DNA of 9,145 bases, taken from the NCBI GenBank assembly GCA_028277195.1, contig JANQGS010000193.1, positions 1 through 9,145 of the forward strand. Reading direction: 5' to 3'. This stretch comes from Candidatus Gastranaerophilales bacterium (GTDB taxonomy: Bacteria > Cyanobacteriota > Vampirovibrionia > Gastranaerophilales > UBA9971). Numbering within the stretch: position 1 is the first letter of the stretch; every line of letters begins with the position of its first letter. The notes beneath the pieces were generated by a model. It worked only from the letters and a program-made list of their open reading frames with translations, made no database searches and was not told the origin of the DNA. Made by a program: the position numbers and the translations under genes. Shown in pieces: positions 1-6,635 of the stretch.

Positions 1-2684
1 TGGGCCGCTCAATAGCAGCGCCCGGGGACGGCTATATTTACATAACGGGTCGTACACTATATCCCTCTAAAGGGGCTGTGGACGTATTTGTGATGAGGGT
101 CAGGGAAGCTGACGGCGTGGTGGACTGGAAAAAACGCTATGGAGGGGACAAAATTGATGAAGCGTTCCCTATTGCTGTGCCGGGAGACGGGTATGTCTAT
201 GTGGCAGGTTATCAAAATAGTTTAGGGTCCGGCGGCTATGATATGTTTGTATTGAGGCTTGATGAATCCAATGGCGCCGTGGACTGGAGCAAAACCTACG
301 GCGGTAATGCCAGTGAGGTTTTATACTCAATGGCAGTTCCGGGGGACGGGTATGTTTATTTAACGGGCTATACCTATTCCAGTACATTTGGCGGTGCTGA
401 CATGTTCGTAATGCGGGTTAATGCCGGTAACGGACTGTGTGACGGTAATAACAATACCTGGAGAAAACAATACGGCACTTCGGGTTATGATTACTTACGC
501 TCAATAACAGTTCCGGGTGACGGGTTTATTTATTTAATAGGTGATGAACAGCCTACAGTTTATGACCGGCCTGATATAATCATAATGCGAATTAGCACCA
601 AAAACGGAAATATAAGCTGGAAAAAGATTTACGCCAACTCCACTGGTTGGAATCGCGGATTTTCAATCGCTGCAAACGGTGACGGATATGTTTATGCAAC
701 AGGCTATCAAAGCACCATTACAACAGGCGGTCAGGATACATACTTATTTAAAATTGATGCTGCTACAGGGAACAGTACCTGGAAAAAACGTTACGGCAGT
801 ACTCTTACTGATATTATATACTCAATAGCAGCTCCCGGCGACGGGTATGTTTATTTAACGGGCTATATACAGAACTTAGTCAAGGAGACGATTAATATAT
901 TCCTGGTGAAAATTAACAGTAAAAACGGTAGTATAGCCTGGAAAAAACGTTATGGCGGAGATAACAATGAAGCCGGCTCTTCAGTTGCGATTTCAGGTGA
1001 TTATGTATATTTAACAGGATATGAAGAAACTGACACCAACGTGGGCCTGGATACAGGCAGGGATATGTTTATAATAGCCGAGAACAAGGATGCCCCGGCC
1101 CAGGGAAGCGATTTAACCGAGTGGATTACAAATGGTGTTAATTTGCCTGATACACCGGAATGGAACGGTACGGATTTCAGCATTAACGTTAAAAATCCCG
1201 TCGGCGCCGGCTGGGAAGGTGCTGACCTGACAGGTTCCCTGTGGGCCGGTGTGGATATAGCCGACGATGATACCGGCTGGGTACTGGAAGGCATAAATCT
1301 TAATGACGAGTTTATTAACTGGGGTGCAACTACAGCGCCGACCTCTCCGTGGAGATACGAATATGGCGGGGATGAGAATGATAATGGCTATTCAATATCA
1401 TTGCCCGGGGACGGATATATTTATGTAACAGGTCAACAAGACAGTGACAGCGTCGCTAATTTCGATATATACGCAATGAAGCTCAGGGAAACTGACGGCG
1501 TGGTAGAATGGAAAAGATATTATGGCGGGGATAAGAAAGATATTGGCTATGCAATAGCAGCGACCCCGGGCGGGCATGTTTATATCGCGGGACGTGAAAA
1601 CAGTGAAACCTCAAGCGCCGGCGGTGTATTCATACTCAGGGTCAATTCAAGCAAGGGCAGGACTGACTGGAGAAAAAATTATGGTGATAACAATAGTGAC
1701 TATGCCCGCTCAATATCAGCGCCCGGAAATGAATATGTCTACGTTACGGGGGTCTCCGGCAGCCAGGCTTCTGGACCGGATGATGCATTTGTAATGAAAG
1801 TGGGTGAACGGGAAGGAAATGTCGCATGGAAAAAACGCTACGGCGGACCGGATTCTGATGTTGGTTATTCAATTACAAAGGGTTGGGATAGTTGTCTCTA
1901 TATAACAGGCAAGACAGACAGGGGCACCGGAAATAAGAATGATGTATTTGTAATGAAATTGCGTGATAGAGACGGCAAGGTAATGTTTAAAAAATATTAC
2001 GGCGGCAGTAAGGCCGACATAGGCCATTCAATCGTATTAGCTCCGAGCGGGCATCTTTATGTTACAGGAAAACAAAATAGTAAAACCTCAGGTGACTTTG
2101 ACGTATTTGTAATGAAATTAAACAGGGGCAGCGGTAATATAATATGGAAAAAACACTACGGCGGAACCGGGGAAGACATAGGTAAATCAATTGCAGCGCC
2201 AGGTGACGGGTATGTTTACGTAACAGGCGGTGAAATGAGTAAGTCCTCGGGAGGGGATGATGTGTTTATGCTGCGTATAAATGAGAGCAACGGTAACGCG
2301 GTTAAGCAGGTGCATTACGGCGGCGCGGGCAGTGATATTGGCCATTCAATAGCAGTTCGGGGTAATTATTTCTACATTACGGGCAGTGAATCCACAGATA
2401 TTAACGGGCCTCTTCTTGATACAAAAGATGATATCCTTGTGCTGGTAGACGATAAAGTTAACCCCTCAGGCACACCTTTAACCGGGGATTGGGCTTCCGG
2501 GAACTTAACCGGGGACTGGACTTCCGGGAATTTAACGGACAGCGGATGGAACGGAACTAATTTAACGGGCGCAAAATGGAAAGGCGTTAACCTGCCGGGC
2601 GGCGGTGCATGGGGCGGCAAGAAGATAACAGGCTGGTCGCTTGAGGGTGTAACGCTGGATGATGAAATAATTACAGGATTTTAA
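1..2684 (+). CDS. SBBP-type double seven-bladed beta-propeller protein, 5' partial
   Basis: The reading frame is open from base 3 to the TAA at 2682-2684, so the true start lies upstream of the window; the GTG at 78 falls inside a blade and is not a credible start. The product consists of 53-residue blades of the form YGGxxxDxGxSIAxPGDGY-VYVTG, then a D-x-F-V-M-K strand and a closing WKK, typical of SBBP/beta-propeller repeats (PF06739-like). Fourteen blades are seen: seven at bases 3-1094 (the first lacks its opening residues) and seven at 1362-2462. Each set is followed by a Trp-rich, pentapeptide-like cap (W-x-G-x-N/D-L). Proteins of this type are usually extracytoplasmic and may bind protein or sugar, but the N-terminus that would show a signal peptide is missing. 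No C-terminal sorting signal or membrane anchor is visible; the chain ends within the cap. No enzyme motif is seen. Family confidence is high, function unknown. Confidence 0.9.
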   Translation, partial: GRSIAAPGDGYIYITGRTLYPSKGAVDVFVMRVREADGVVDWKKRYGGDKIDEAFPIAVPGDGYVYVAGYQNSLGSGGYDMFVLRLDESNGAVDWSKTYGGNASEVLYSMAVPGDGYVYLTGYTYSSTFGGADMFVMRVNAGNGLCDGNNNTWRKQYGTSGYDYLRSITVPGDGFIYLIGDEQPTVYDRPDIIIMRISTKNGNISWKKIYANSTGWNRGFSIAANGDGYVYATGYQSTITTGGQDTYLFKIDAATGNSTWKKRYGSTLTDIIYSIAAPGDGYVYLTGYIQNLVKETINIFLVKINSKNGSIAWKKRYGGDNNEAGSSVAISGDYVYLTGYEETDTNVGLDTGRDMFIIAENKDAPAQGSDLTEWITNGVNLPDTPEWNGTDFSINVKNPVGAGWEGADLTGSLWAGVDIADDDTGWVLEGINLNDEFINWGATTAPTSPWRYEYGGDENDNGYSISLPGDGYIYVTGQQDSDSVANFDIYAMKLRETDGVVEWKRYYGGDKKDIGYAIAATPGGHVYIAGRENSETSSAGGVFILRVNSSKGRTDWRKNYGDNNSDYARSISAPGNEYVYVTGVSGSQASGPDDAFVMKVGEREGNVAWKKRYGGPDSDVGYSITKGWDSCLYITGKTDRGTGNKNDVFVMKLRDRDGKVMFKKYYGGSKADIGHSIVLAPSGHLYVTGKQNSKTSGDFDVFVMKLNRGSGNIIWKKHYGGTGEDIGKSIAAPGDGYVYVTGGEMSKSSGGDDVFMLRINESNGNAVKQVHYGGAGSDIGHSIAVRGNYFYITGSESTDINGPLLDTKDDILVLVDDKVNPSGTPLTGDWASGNLTGDWTSGNLTDSGWNGTNLTGAKWKGVNLPGGGAWGGKKITGWSLEGVTLDDEIITGF
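3..1094 (+). repeat. First seven-bladed propeller (blades 1-7, first one truncated)
   Basis: Blade starts, taken at the conserved Y-G, lie at bases 138, 297, 471, 630, 792 and 951, plus the truncated blade at the window edge. Blade lengths vary from 53 to 58 residues; the third visible blade carries a five-residue insertion before its closing Trp. The last blade differs from the rest by a longer loop (T-D-T-N-V-G-L-D-T) and an M-F-I-I-A-E strand. Counting the truncated blade gives exactly seven, so the propeller probably starts about ten residues upstream of the window. Confidence 0.85.
1095..1361 (+). repeat. First Trp-rich pentapeptide-like cap and linker
   Basis: This is an approximately 80-residue segment with the recurring pattern W-x-G-x-D/N-L/F/V (WNGTDF, WEGADL, WAGVDI), ending in GWVLEGINLNDEFI. 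The repeat resembles degenerate pentapeptide repeats, with aromatic residues in place of the usual small residue. It is followed by a short Thr/Pro linker (TTAPTSPW) leading into the second propeller. Its closing motif is nearly the same as that at the end of the protein, GWSLEGVTLDDEII. Confidence 0.65.
1362..2462 (+). repeat. Second seven-bladed propeller (seven complete blades)
   Basis: Blades start at bases 1362, 1521, 1680, 1839, 1998, 2157 and 2316. The first six are exactly 53 codons (159 bp) each, with no insertion or deletion, making this set more regular than the first propeller. The seventh has the extended loop (S-T-D-I-N-G-P-L-L-D-T) that also marks the last blade of the first propeller. 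The exact count of seven supports a closed propeller fold. Confidence 0.85.
2478..2591 (+). repeat. 27/30-bp tandem repeats coding the second cap
   Basis: Two adjacent 27-bp units (2478-2504 and 2505-2531) differ at only three positions, two of them synonymous and one giving Ala to Thr. They encode L-T-G-D-W-[AT]-S-G-N. Two more diverged 30-bp units follow (2532-2561 and 2562-2591), encoding LTDSGWNGTN and LTGAKWKGVN. The near-identity of the first two units suggests recent duplication by slippage within the cap. Confidence 0.85.
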
Positions 2685-2725
2685 TCAAACTGCTTCTTGC
2701 TCTTTTCCTATCCTCTAAATAAATC

Positions 2726-2754
2726 TTTATTAAAAGATAAATGAGGAATATAAT
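2726..2754 (+). promoter_or_regulatory. Possible sigma70-type promoter upstream of flhA
   Basis: A perfect -10 box TATAAT lies at 2749-2754. The -35 position 17 bp upstream (2726-2731, TTTATT) matches TTGACA at only three of six bases. If active, transcription would begin near 2761, giving an approximately 150-nt leader for flhA that contains the two hairpins described below. No sigma28 or sigma54 flagellar promoter was recognised in this gap. The AT-rich setting makes a chance -10 match likely. Confidence 0.35.
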
Positions 2755-2760
2755 AGAATT

Positions 2761-2813
2761 ATTGTGCTCTAAAAAAGAAATCCGGAAATAGAAATTTTTT
2801 TCGAAAGCACAAT
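2761..2813 (+). other. Imperfect 53-nt hairpin in the flhA leader
   Basis: ATTGTGCT at 2761-2768 is perfectly complementary to AGCACAAT at 2806-2813. Inside this stem an A6 run (2771-2776) can pair with a T-run near 2794-2801, leaving a small internal loop. It sits directly downstream of the candidate -10 box, so it could form the 5' end of the flhA transcript. It could also be a degenerate small mobile repeat. No T-tract follows it, so it does not look like a terminator. Confidence 0.5.
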
Positions 2814-2830
2814 GCGTAAGCAGAGAGCGT

Positions 2831-2868
2831 TTTTTAGGAAAATCCGGCTTTGCCGGTTTTCCTAAAAA
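2831..2868 (+). terminator. Strong 17-bp hairpin between the propeller gene and flhA
   Basis: The left arm (2831-2848) and right arm (2852-2868) pair over 17 bp with a single bulged T at 2843 and a TTT loop. The GC core is CCGGC-TTT-GCCGG, flanked by A4 on the left and T4 on the right. The inner part resembles a short bidirectional rho-independent terminator, but the T-tract is only four bases before the sequence turns to CC. It ends 42 bp before flhA. It could terminate the upstream gene, act as an attenuator in the flhA leader, or be a dispersed palindromic repeat. Confidence 0.5.
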
Positions 2869-2910
2869 TAAACTCGTTTCATTATAAACCTATCAGGACA
2901 GGAAAAGAGC

Positions 2911-4998
2911 ATGCCGGGTAAGTTAAAGTTAGGCGAATTATTCAAAAATAACGATATAGCCCTGGCAGTAGGGCTTGTAGTCATTATAGCAATGATGCTT
3001 ATCCCTCTGCCCACGGTTGTGCTGGATATTTTGCTTACCTGCAATATTTCCCTCGCGGTAATTATAATGCTTGTGTGCCTTTATACCACCGAGCCCCTCC
3101 AGTATTCCTCATTCCCGACCATACTCCTTGTTGCGACGCTGTTCAGGCTGGGGCTGAACGTAAGCACAACAAGGTTAATCCTTTTACAGGCCGATGCGGG
3201 TGAGGTTATAACGGCTTTCGGGAACTTTGTTGTAGGGGGGAACTACGTGGTAGGTATTATAATCTTTATAATACTAGTAATAATTAACTATATGGTTATT
3301 ACAAACGGTGCGGGAAGGGTAGCGGAGGTTGCCGCGAGGTTTACACTGGATTCAATGCCGGGCAAGCAGCTCAGCATAGACGCTGATTTAAACGCGGGGC
3401 TTATAAACGAGGATGAGGCAAAGCAAAGAAGAAGAAATATTGAAAGGGAAGCGGATTTTTACGGGACAATGGACGGTGCAAGCAAATTCGTAAAGGGAGA
3501 CGCGGTTGCCGGAATAATCATTACGGTTATAAACATTGTGGGCGGTTTTATAATAGGGCTGGTGCAGCTTAAAATGTCTTTTGTAGACGCCGCAAAGACG
3601 TATACAATCCTCACGGTAGGTGACGGTCTTATCTCCCAGCTCCCGGCGCTTATTATTTCCACATCAACCGGTCTTATTGTCACAAGGGCAGGAGGAAAGG
3701 ACAGGGGACTCAGCACTGACATTGAAGAGGAAATGTTCAGCGACCCCAGGGTGCTACTGGTTGTGGCCGGCCTGCTGGGTGTTCTGGGCATTGTCCCGGG
3801 GCTTCCGACAATGCCGTTTTTAACAATCGGTATATTGCTCGGGTTTGTCGGGATTGTAAAACACCAGGAAAAGCAGAAAAAAATTGAGGAAGAGCAGAAA
3901 CTGGCGGATGCAGAGGTCAAAAAGACAAAAAAAACAAGGAAAAAAGCCTCTAAAGAGAGCGTAATGGAACTTTTAAGCGTAGAGGCCATTGAAATTGAGA
4001 TAGGATACAGGCTCGTGCCGCTTCTGGAAGTTGACCAGGGGGGTGACCTGCTTGAGAGGATTTCCCAGATACGCCGCCAGGTGGCAATGGATTTGGGCAT
4101 AGTGCTGCCGTCAATCAGGGTAAGGGATAACCTCCAGCTTGGCCCTAATTTATACCAGGTAAAACTGCGCGGTGTACCTGTTGAAACCGGTGAGGTCTAT
4201 GCGGACCGTCATCTTGCAATGAATTCGGGAGCGCAGGACGTACCTAACCTTGAGGGGATAAAGGCTGTTGAGCCTGCTTTTGGGTTGCCTGCCCTGTGGA
4301 TACTGGAAAAAGACAAGGAATTTGCCGAATCATCGGGCTATACGGTGGTAAGCCCTTCTGCTGTCATATCAACGCACTTAACCGAGGTCATAAAGAAAAA
4401 TGCGGCTGATATCCTAACCCGACCGGACGTGCAGCAGTTGATTGACAACCTTAAAAAGCAATCAGAAGGCTTTGTGGAAGATGCTTTTAAGGATAATTCC
4501 CTTTCTGTTGCCGAGGTGCATATGGTTATGGAGAACCTGCTCAGGGAAAAGGTTTCTGTAAGGGACTTGCAGACCATCCTGGAGACAATAAGCACTTACC
4601 ACAAGATTAACAGGAATCCTGATTTCCTGACAGAGCAGTGCAGGGTTGCGCTTGCGCGCAGCATATGCAAGCAGAACCTCAGCGACAGCGGGGAGTTGCT
4701 TGCCGTAACGATTTCTCCTGACATTGAAAACGTAATTGCTGCCGGGATAAGCCAGGATGGCCAGAACTTAACGCTTGACCCCTCATTTACAAGGGAATTG
4801 ATAAATAATATTAACAGGGAAATTGAAAATTCAATAAAAGCAACCGGAAACCAGCCGGTAATTCTTTGCAGCTCACAAATAAGGATTGCCCTGCGGAGGT
4901 TGTTAGAGAGGACCTTCCCGCAAATATCCGTTATGTCGTATAATGAGGTTGCCCCGAATGTAACCGCCCGCTCGGTCGGAATGGCCAAGGTAGGGTAG
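2911..4998 (+). CDS. flhA: Flagellar biosynthesis protein FlhA
   Basis: FlhA is the large inner-membrane subunit of the flagellar type III export gate; its cytoplasmic C-domain forms a ring that docks export chaperones and substrates. The product is 695 residues, normal for the family. The N-terminal half (about 17-316) has roughly eight hydrophobic helices. The FHIPEP hallmark is clear: RLGLNVSTTRLIL (79-91), then GAGRVAEVAARFTLDSMPGK (133-152), DADLNAGL (157-164), EADFYGTMDGASKFVKGDAV (180-199). A Lys/Glu-rich linker (about 317-350) leads to the C-domain from 352, with a typical end including LLREKVSVRDLQTILE. The AGR and ADFYG forms favour flagellar FlhA over virulence-type SctV. ATG at 2911 has AGGA at 2900-2903, 7 nt upstream. 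No other flagellar gene is in the window. The permease starts 14 bp downstream, so the two are probably co-transcribed. Confidence 0.97.
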   Translation: MPGKLKLGELFKNNDIALAVGLVVIIAMMLIPLPTVVLDILLTCNISLAVIIMLVCLYTTEPLQYSSFPTILLVATLFRLGLNVSTTRLILLQADAGEVITAFGNFVVGGNYVVGIIIFIILVIINYMVITNGAGRVAEVAARFTLDSMPGKQLSIDADLNAGLINEDEAKQRRRNIEREADFYGTMDGASKFVKGDAVAGIIITVINIVGGFIIGLVQLKMSFVDAAKTYTILTVGDGLISQLPALIISTSTGLIVTRAGGKDRGLSTDIEEEMFSDPRVLLVVAGLLGVLGIVPGLPTMPFLTIGILLGFVGIVKHQEKQKKIEEEQKLADAEVKKTKKTRKKASKESVMELLSVEAIEIEIGYRLVPLLEVDQGGDLLERISQIRRQVAMDLGIVLPSIRVRDNLQLGPNLYQVKLRGVPVETGEVYADRHLAMNSGAQDVPNLEGIKAVEPAFGLPALWILEKDKEFAESSGYTVVSPSAVISTHLTEVIKKNAADILTRPDVQQLIDNLKKQSEGFVEDAFKDNSLSVAEVHMVMENLLREKVSVRDLQTILETISTYHKINRNPDFLTEQCRVALARSICKQNLSDSGELLAVTISPDIENVIAAGISQDGQNLTLDPSFTRELINNINREIENSIKATGNQPVILCSSQIRIALRRLLERTFPQISVMSYNEVAPNVTARSVGMAKVG

Positions 4999-5000
4999 TA

Positions 5001-5004
5001 AGGA
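5001..5004 (+). promoter_or_regulatory. Ribosome binding site of the permease gene
   Basis: AGGA lies within the 14-bp gap after the flhA stop, 8 nt before the ATG at 5013. It supports both this start and read-through expression from flhA. Confidence 0.7.
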
Positions 5005-5012
5005 CATTAATT

Positions 5013-6017
5013 ATGCCTCAGTGCTGCAAAAATAAAAGTAAAACCGACTATTTTTTCTGGTCAACATTCAGCATAACGCTGCTTGCGTATGTTTTATATA
5101 TGTTTAAACCGCCTGTACTCGGACTTATACCCCAACTGGAAATGTTTAGCCACAGTGTGTATGAGTTCGTGAACAAAATGTGGTGGGGACTTTTGCTGGG
5201 AGTGCTCTTTGTCGGGATACTGGGCATTATACCAAGGGATGTAATAATAAATATCCTGGGCAGGGAAAAGAATGTATCGAGTATTTTCAGGGCAACTATA
5301 GCCGGAATATTGCTTGATTTGTGCTCACACGGTATTCTGCTGATTTCTATGAAGCTCTATGAGAGAGGCGCAAGGTTATCGCAGGTTGTGGCCTTTCTTG
5401 TGGCCAGCCCGTGGAACTCCCTGTCGCTCACCATTATTCTCATTGCTCTTATTGGCTGGAAATGGACAATCCTATACATAGTTTTATCAATGCTAATCGC
5501 GGTTATTTCAGGCTTAATCGCTGAATTCCTGGTTTCCAGGGGGATTCTGGCTGATAATCCTAACCGGTATATTGAAAGTGATGAGCTTAAGGGCCAAAAA
5601 TTAACCGGGAGAATTTCCGCTAAGTTAGTTATCAATGCCTTTAGGGAAAGCGAAATAATATTGCGGTGGATATTCCTGGGGGTAATCGCGGCGGCACTTA
5701 TAAGGACATTTGTGCCGACTGATATATTTGCCGCGTACTTTGGCCCGACACTGGCAGGGCTGGTCCTGACGCTGTTAGCCGCAACCATTATAGAGGTATG
5801 CTCGGAAGGCAGTGTGCCAATAGCTTATGACCTGTTTTCAAGGGCAGCAGCCCCGGGGAATGCTTTTTTGTTCCTCATGGCAGGGGCTTCAACTGATTAT
5901 ACCGAGATTATGGCGTTGAAGGAGACTACAAAATCCTGGAAAATAGCGTTTTTCCTGCCTGTTGTGACAGTTCCGCAAATCCTTGTTATTTCATACCTTT
6001 TAAATAATTTGAATTAA
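5013..6017 (+). CDS. Permease of the ArsP/DUF318 (PF03773-like) family
   Basis: This is a 334-residue polytopic membrane protein with hydrophobic helices at about 16-35, 58-72, 92-112, 124-147, 150-170, 217-232, 247-262, 282-292 and 312-331. It has the internal two-fold repeat of the ArsP/SO_0444 permease family. The first half carries LDLCSHGILLISMKLYERGA (101-120) followed by FLVASPWNSLSL; the second half carries EVCSEGSVPIAYDLFSRAAA (261-280) then PGNAFLFLMAGASTDYTEIM. Relatives export trivalent organoarsenicals or metal ions, with cysteines implicated. Here Cys104 and Cys263 lie at the matching positions, and an extra Cys-Cys pair sits at residues 4-5. The substrate cannot be assigned. 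The cytoplasmic loop between the halves (about 175-210) is polar. No regulator such as ArsR is nearby. The gene follows flhA by 14 bp with a good RBS, an odd pairing with no obvious shared pathway. Confidence 0.85.
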   Translation: MPQCCKNKSKTDYFFWSTFSITLLAYVLYMFKPPVLGLIPQLEMFSHSVYEFVNKMWWGLLLGVLFVGILGIIPRDVIINILGREKNVSSIFRATIAGILLDLCSHGILLISMKLYERGARLSQVVAFLVASPWNSLSLTIILIALIGWKWTILYIVLSMLIAVISGLIAEFLVSRGILADNPNRYIESDELKGQKLTGRISAKLVINAFRESEIILRWIFLGVIAAALIRTFVPTDIFAAYFGPTLAGLVLTLLAATIIEVCSEGSVPIAYDLFSRAAAPGNAFLFLMAGASTDYTEIMALKETTKSWKIAFFLPVVTVPQILVISYLLNNLN

Positions 6018-6042
6018 GGAAATAAGTAAGTTTTTTTAAAAT

Positions 6043-6071
6043 TTGTCAAAATAAACTGCTCATCTTATAAT
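6043..6071 (+). promoter_or_regulatory. Near-consensus sigma70 promoter of hpt
   Basis: The -35 box TTGTCA (6043-6048, five of six matches) and the -10 box TATAAT (6066-6071, six of six) are separated by exactly 17 bp. An A/T tract at about 6031-6042 immediately upstream resembles an UP element. Transcription should start at about 6078-6080, at or within two bases of the hpt ATG. This is the best promoter in the window. Confidence 0.85.
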
Positions 6072-6079
6072 TAATTGCT

Positions 6080-6604
6080 ATGAAATCAGGTTTAATTGAA
6101 CTTTTTTCGGAAGAAACCATTAAACAGCGCGTTTCAGAGCTTGCCCAAAAGGTGAATGAGGTTTTTGGAGATGAAGAAGTTGTTGTGGTTGCTGTGCTGG
6201 CCGGGTCTATCCTTTTTGCCTCTGATTTGGTTAAAAGGCTTAATATGCCTGTACAGCTTGAATTTGTAAGGCTAACCAGTTATGGAGAAGGCACAAAATC
6301 AAGCGGGAATGTAAAACCTGTTGACTTGACCCTTCCGGTGCTTGAGGGAAGGAATGTGCTAATTGTCGAGGATATAGTTGACAGCGGGCTGACAGCAAAA
6401 TTTATAATAGATTACATAAAATTGCAGCATAAAGCAGAAAAAATAAGGTTTATAACCCTCCTTGACAAGACTTGCGCCAGAAAAGAAGATGTACAGATAG
6501 ATTTTAAAGGATTTGAGGTGGGTGACAAGTTTGTTGTGGGTTATGGCATGGATTACAGGGGATATTACAGAAATCTTCCGTATATAGGGTACTTTCCGGA
6601 ATAA
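6080..6604 (+). CDS. hpt: Hypoxanthine phosphoribosyltransferase
   Basis: This enzyme transfers the phosphoribosyl group from PRPP to hypoxanthine, and often guanine, to give IMP/GMP in cytoplasmic purine salvage. The 174 residues match the usual length. The PRPP-binding motif VLIVEDIVDSGLTA (93-106) is intact, with the paired acidic residues E97-D98 and the catalytic Asp101. The flexible-loop Ser-Tyr is at SYGEG (67-71), the purine-contacting Lys is in LLDK (127-130), and the C-terminal signature FVVGYGMDY (151-159) with YRNLPYIG (163-170) is present. The pyrophosphate loop reads VLAGS (39-43), where relatives often have Lys or Arg instead of Ala. No Shine-Dalgarno precedes the ATG. The next in-frame Met is at residue 56, past the first core motif, so the 6080 start stands. 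It is transcribed from its own promoter and converges on the minus-strand gene, with 31 bp between stops. Confidence 0.95.
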   Translation: MKSGLIELFSEETIKQRVSELAQKVNEVFGDEEVVVVAVLAGSILFASDLVKRLNMPVQLEFVRLTSYGEGTKSSGNVKPVDLTLPVLEGRNVLIVEDIVDSGLTAKFIIDYIKLQHKAEKIRFITLLDKTCARKEDVQIDFKGFEVGDKFVVGYGMDYRGYYRNLPYIGYFPE

Positions 6605-6622
6605 ATCTATATATAATAGATT
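6604..6622. other. AT-only inverted repeat between convergent stop codons
   Basis: AATCTAT (6604-6610) pairs with ATAGATT (6616-6622) around a five-base loop. It lies in the 31-bp gap between hpt and the minus-strand gene, where a bidirectional terminator would be expected. Its stem is weak and has no T-tract, so a terminator role is doubtful. Confidence 0.25.
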
Positions 6623-6635
6623 AAATATCAGGTTA

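Noticed and set aside
78..80. GTG at 78 as the start of the propeller protein
   Set aside because: The same frame is open to the window edge, and the upstream residues (SIAAPGDGYIYITG) are plainly part of a blade.
1362..2462. Regular 159-bp repeats as a mobile or satellite array
   Set aside because: The repeats conserve protein motifs with codon-level variation, as expected for propeller blades in one coding frame.
3459..4100. A 213-codon minus-strand open frame inside flhA
   Set aside because: flhA is unmistakable across the same bases; the antisense product is Ser/Thr/Pro-rich with no domain, a common codon-bias shadow.
2911..4998. Type III secretion (SctV) export gate instead of flagellar FlhA
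   Set aside because: The diagnostic segments (GAGRVAEVAARF, DADLNAGL, EADFYGTMDGASKF) follow the flagellar form, and no injectisome gene is nearby.
6612..6617. TATAAT in the hpt/minus-gene gap as a promoter
   Set aside because: There is no -35 box at a suitable distance and no plus-strand gene downstream; it is part of an A/T-rich stretch between convergent stops.
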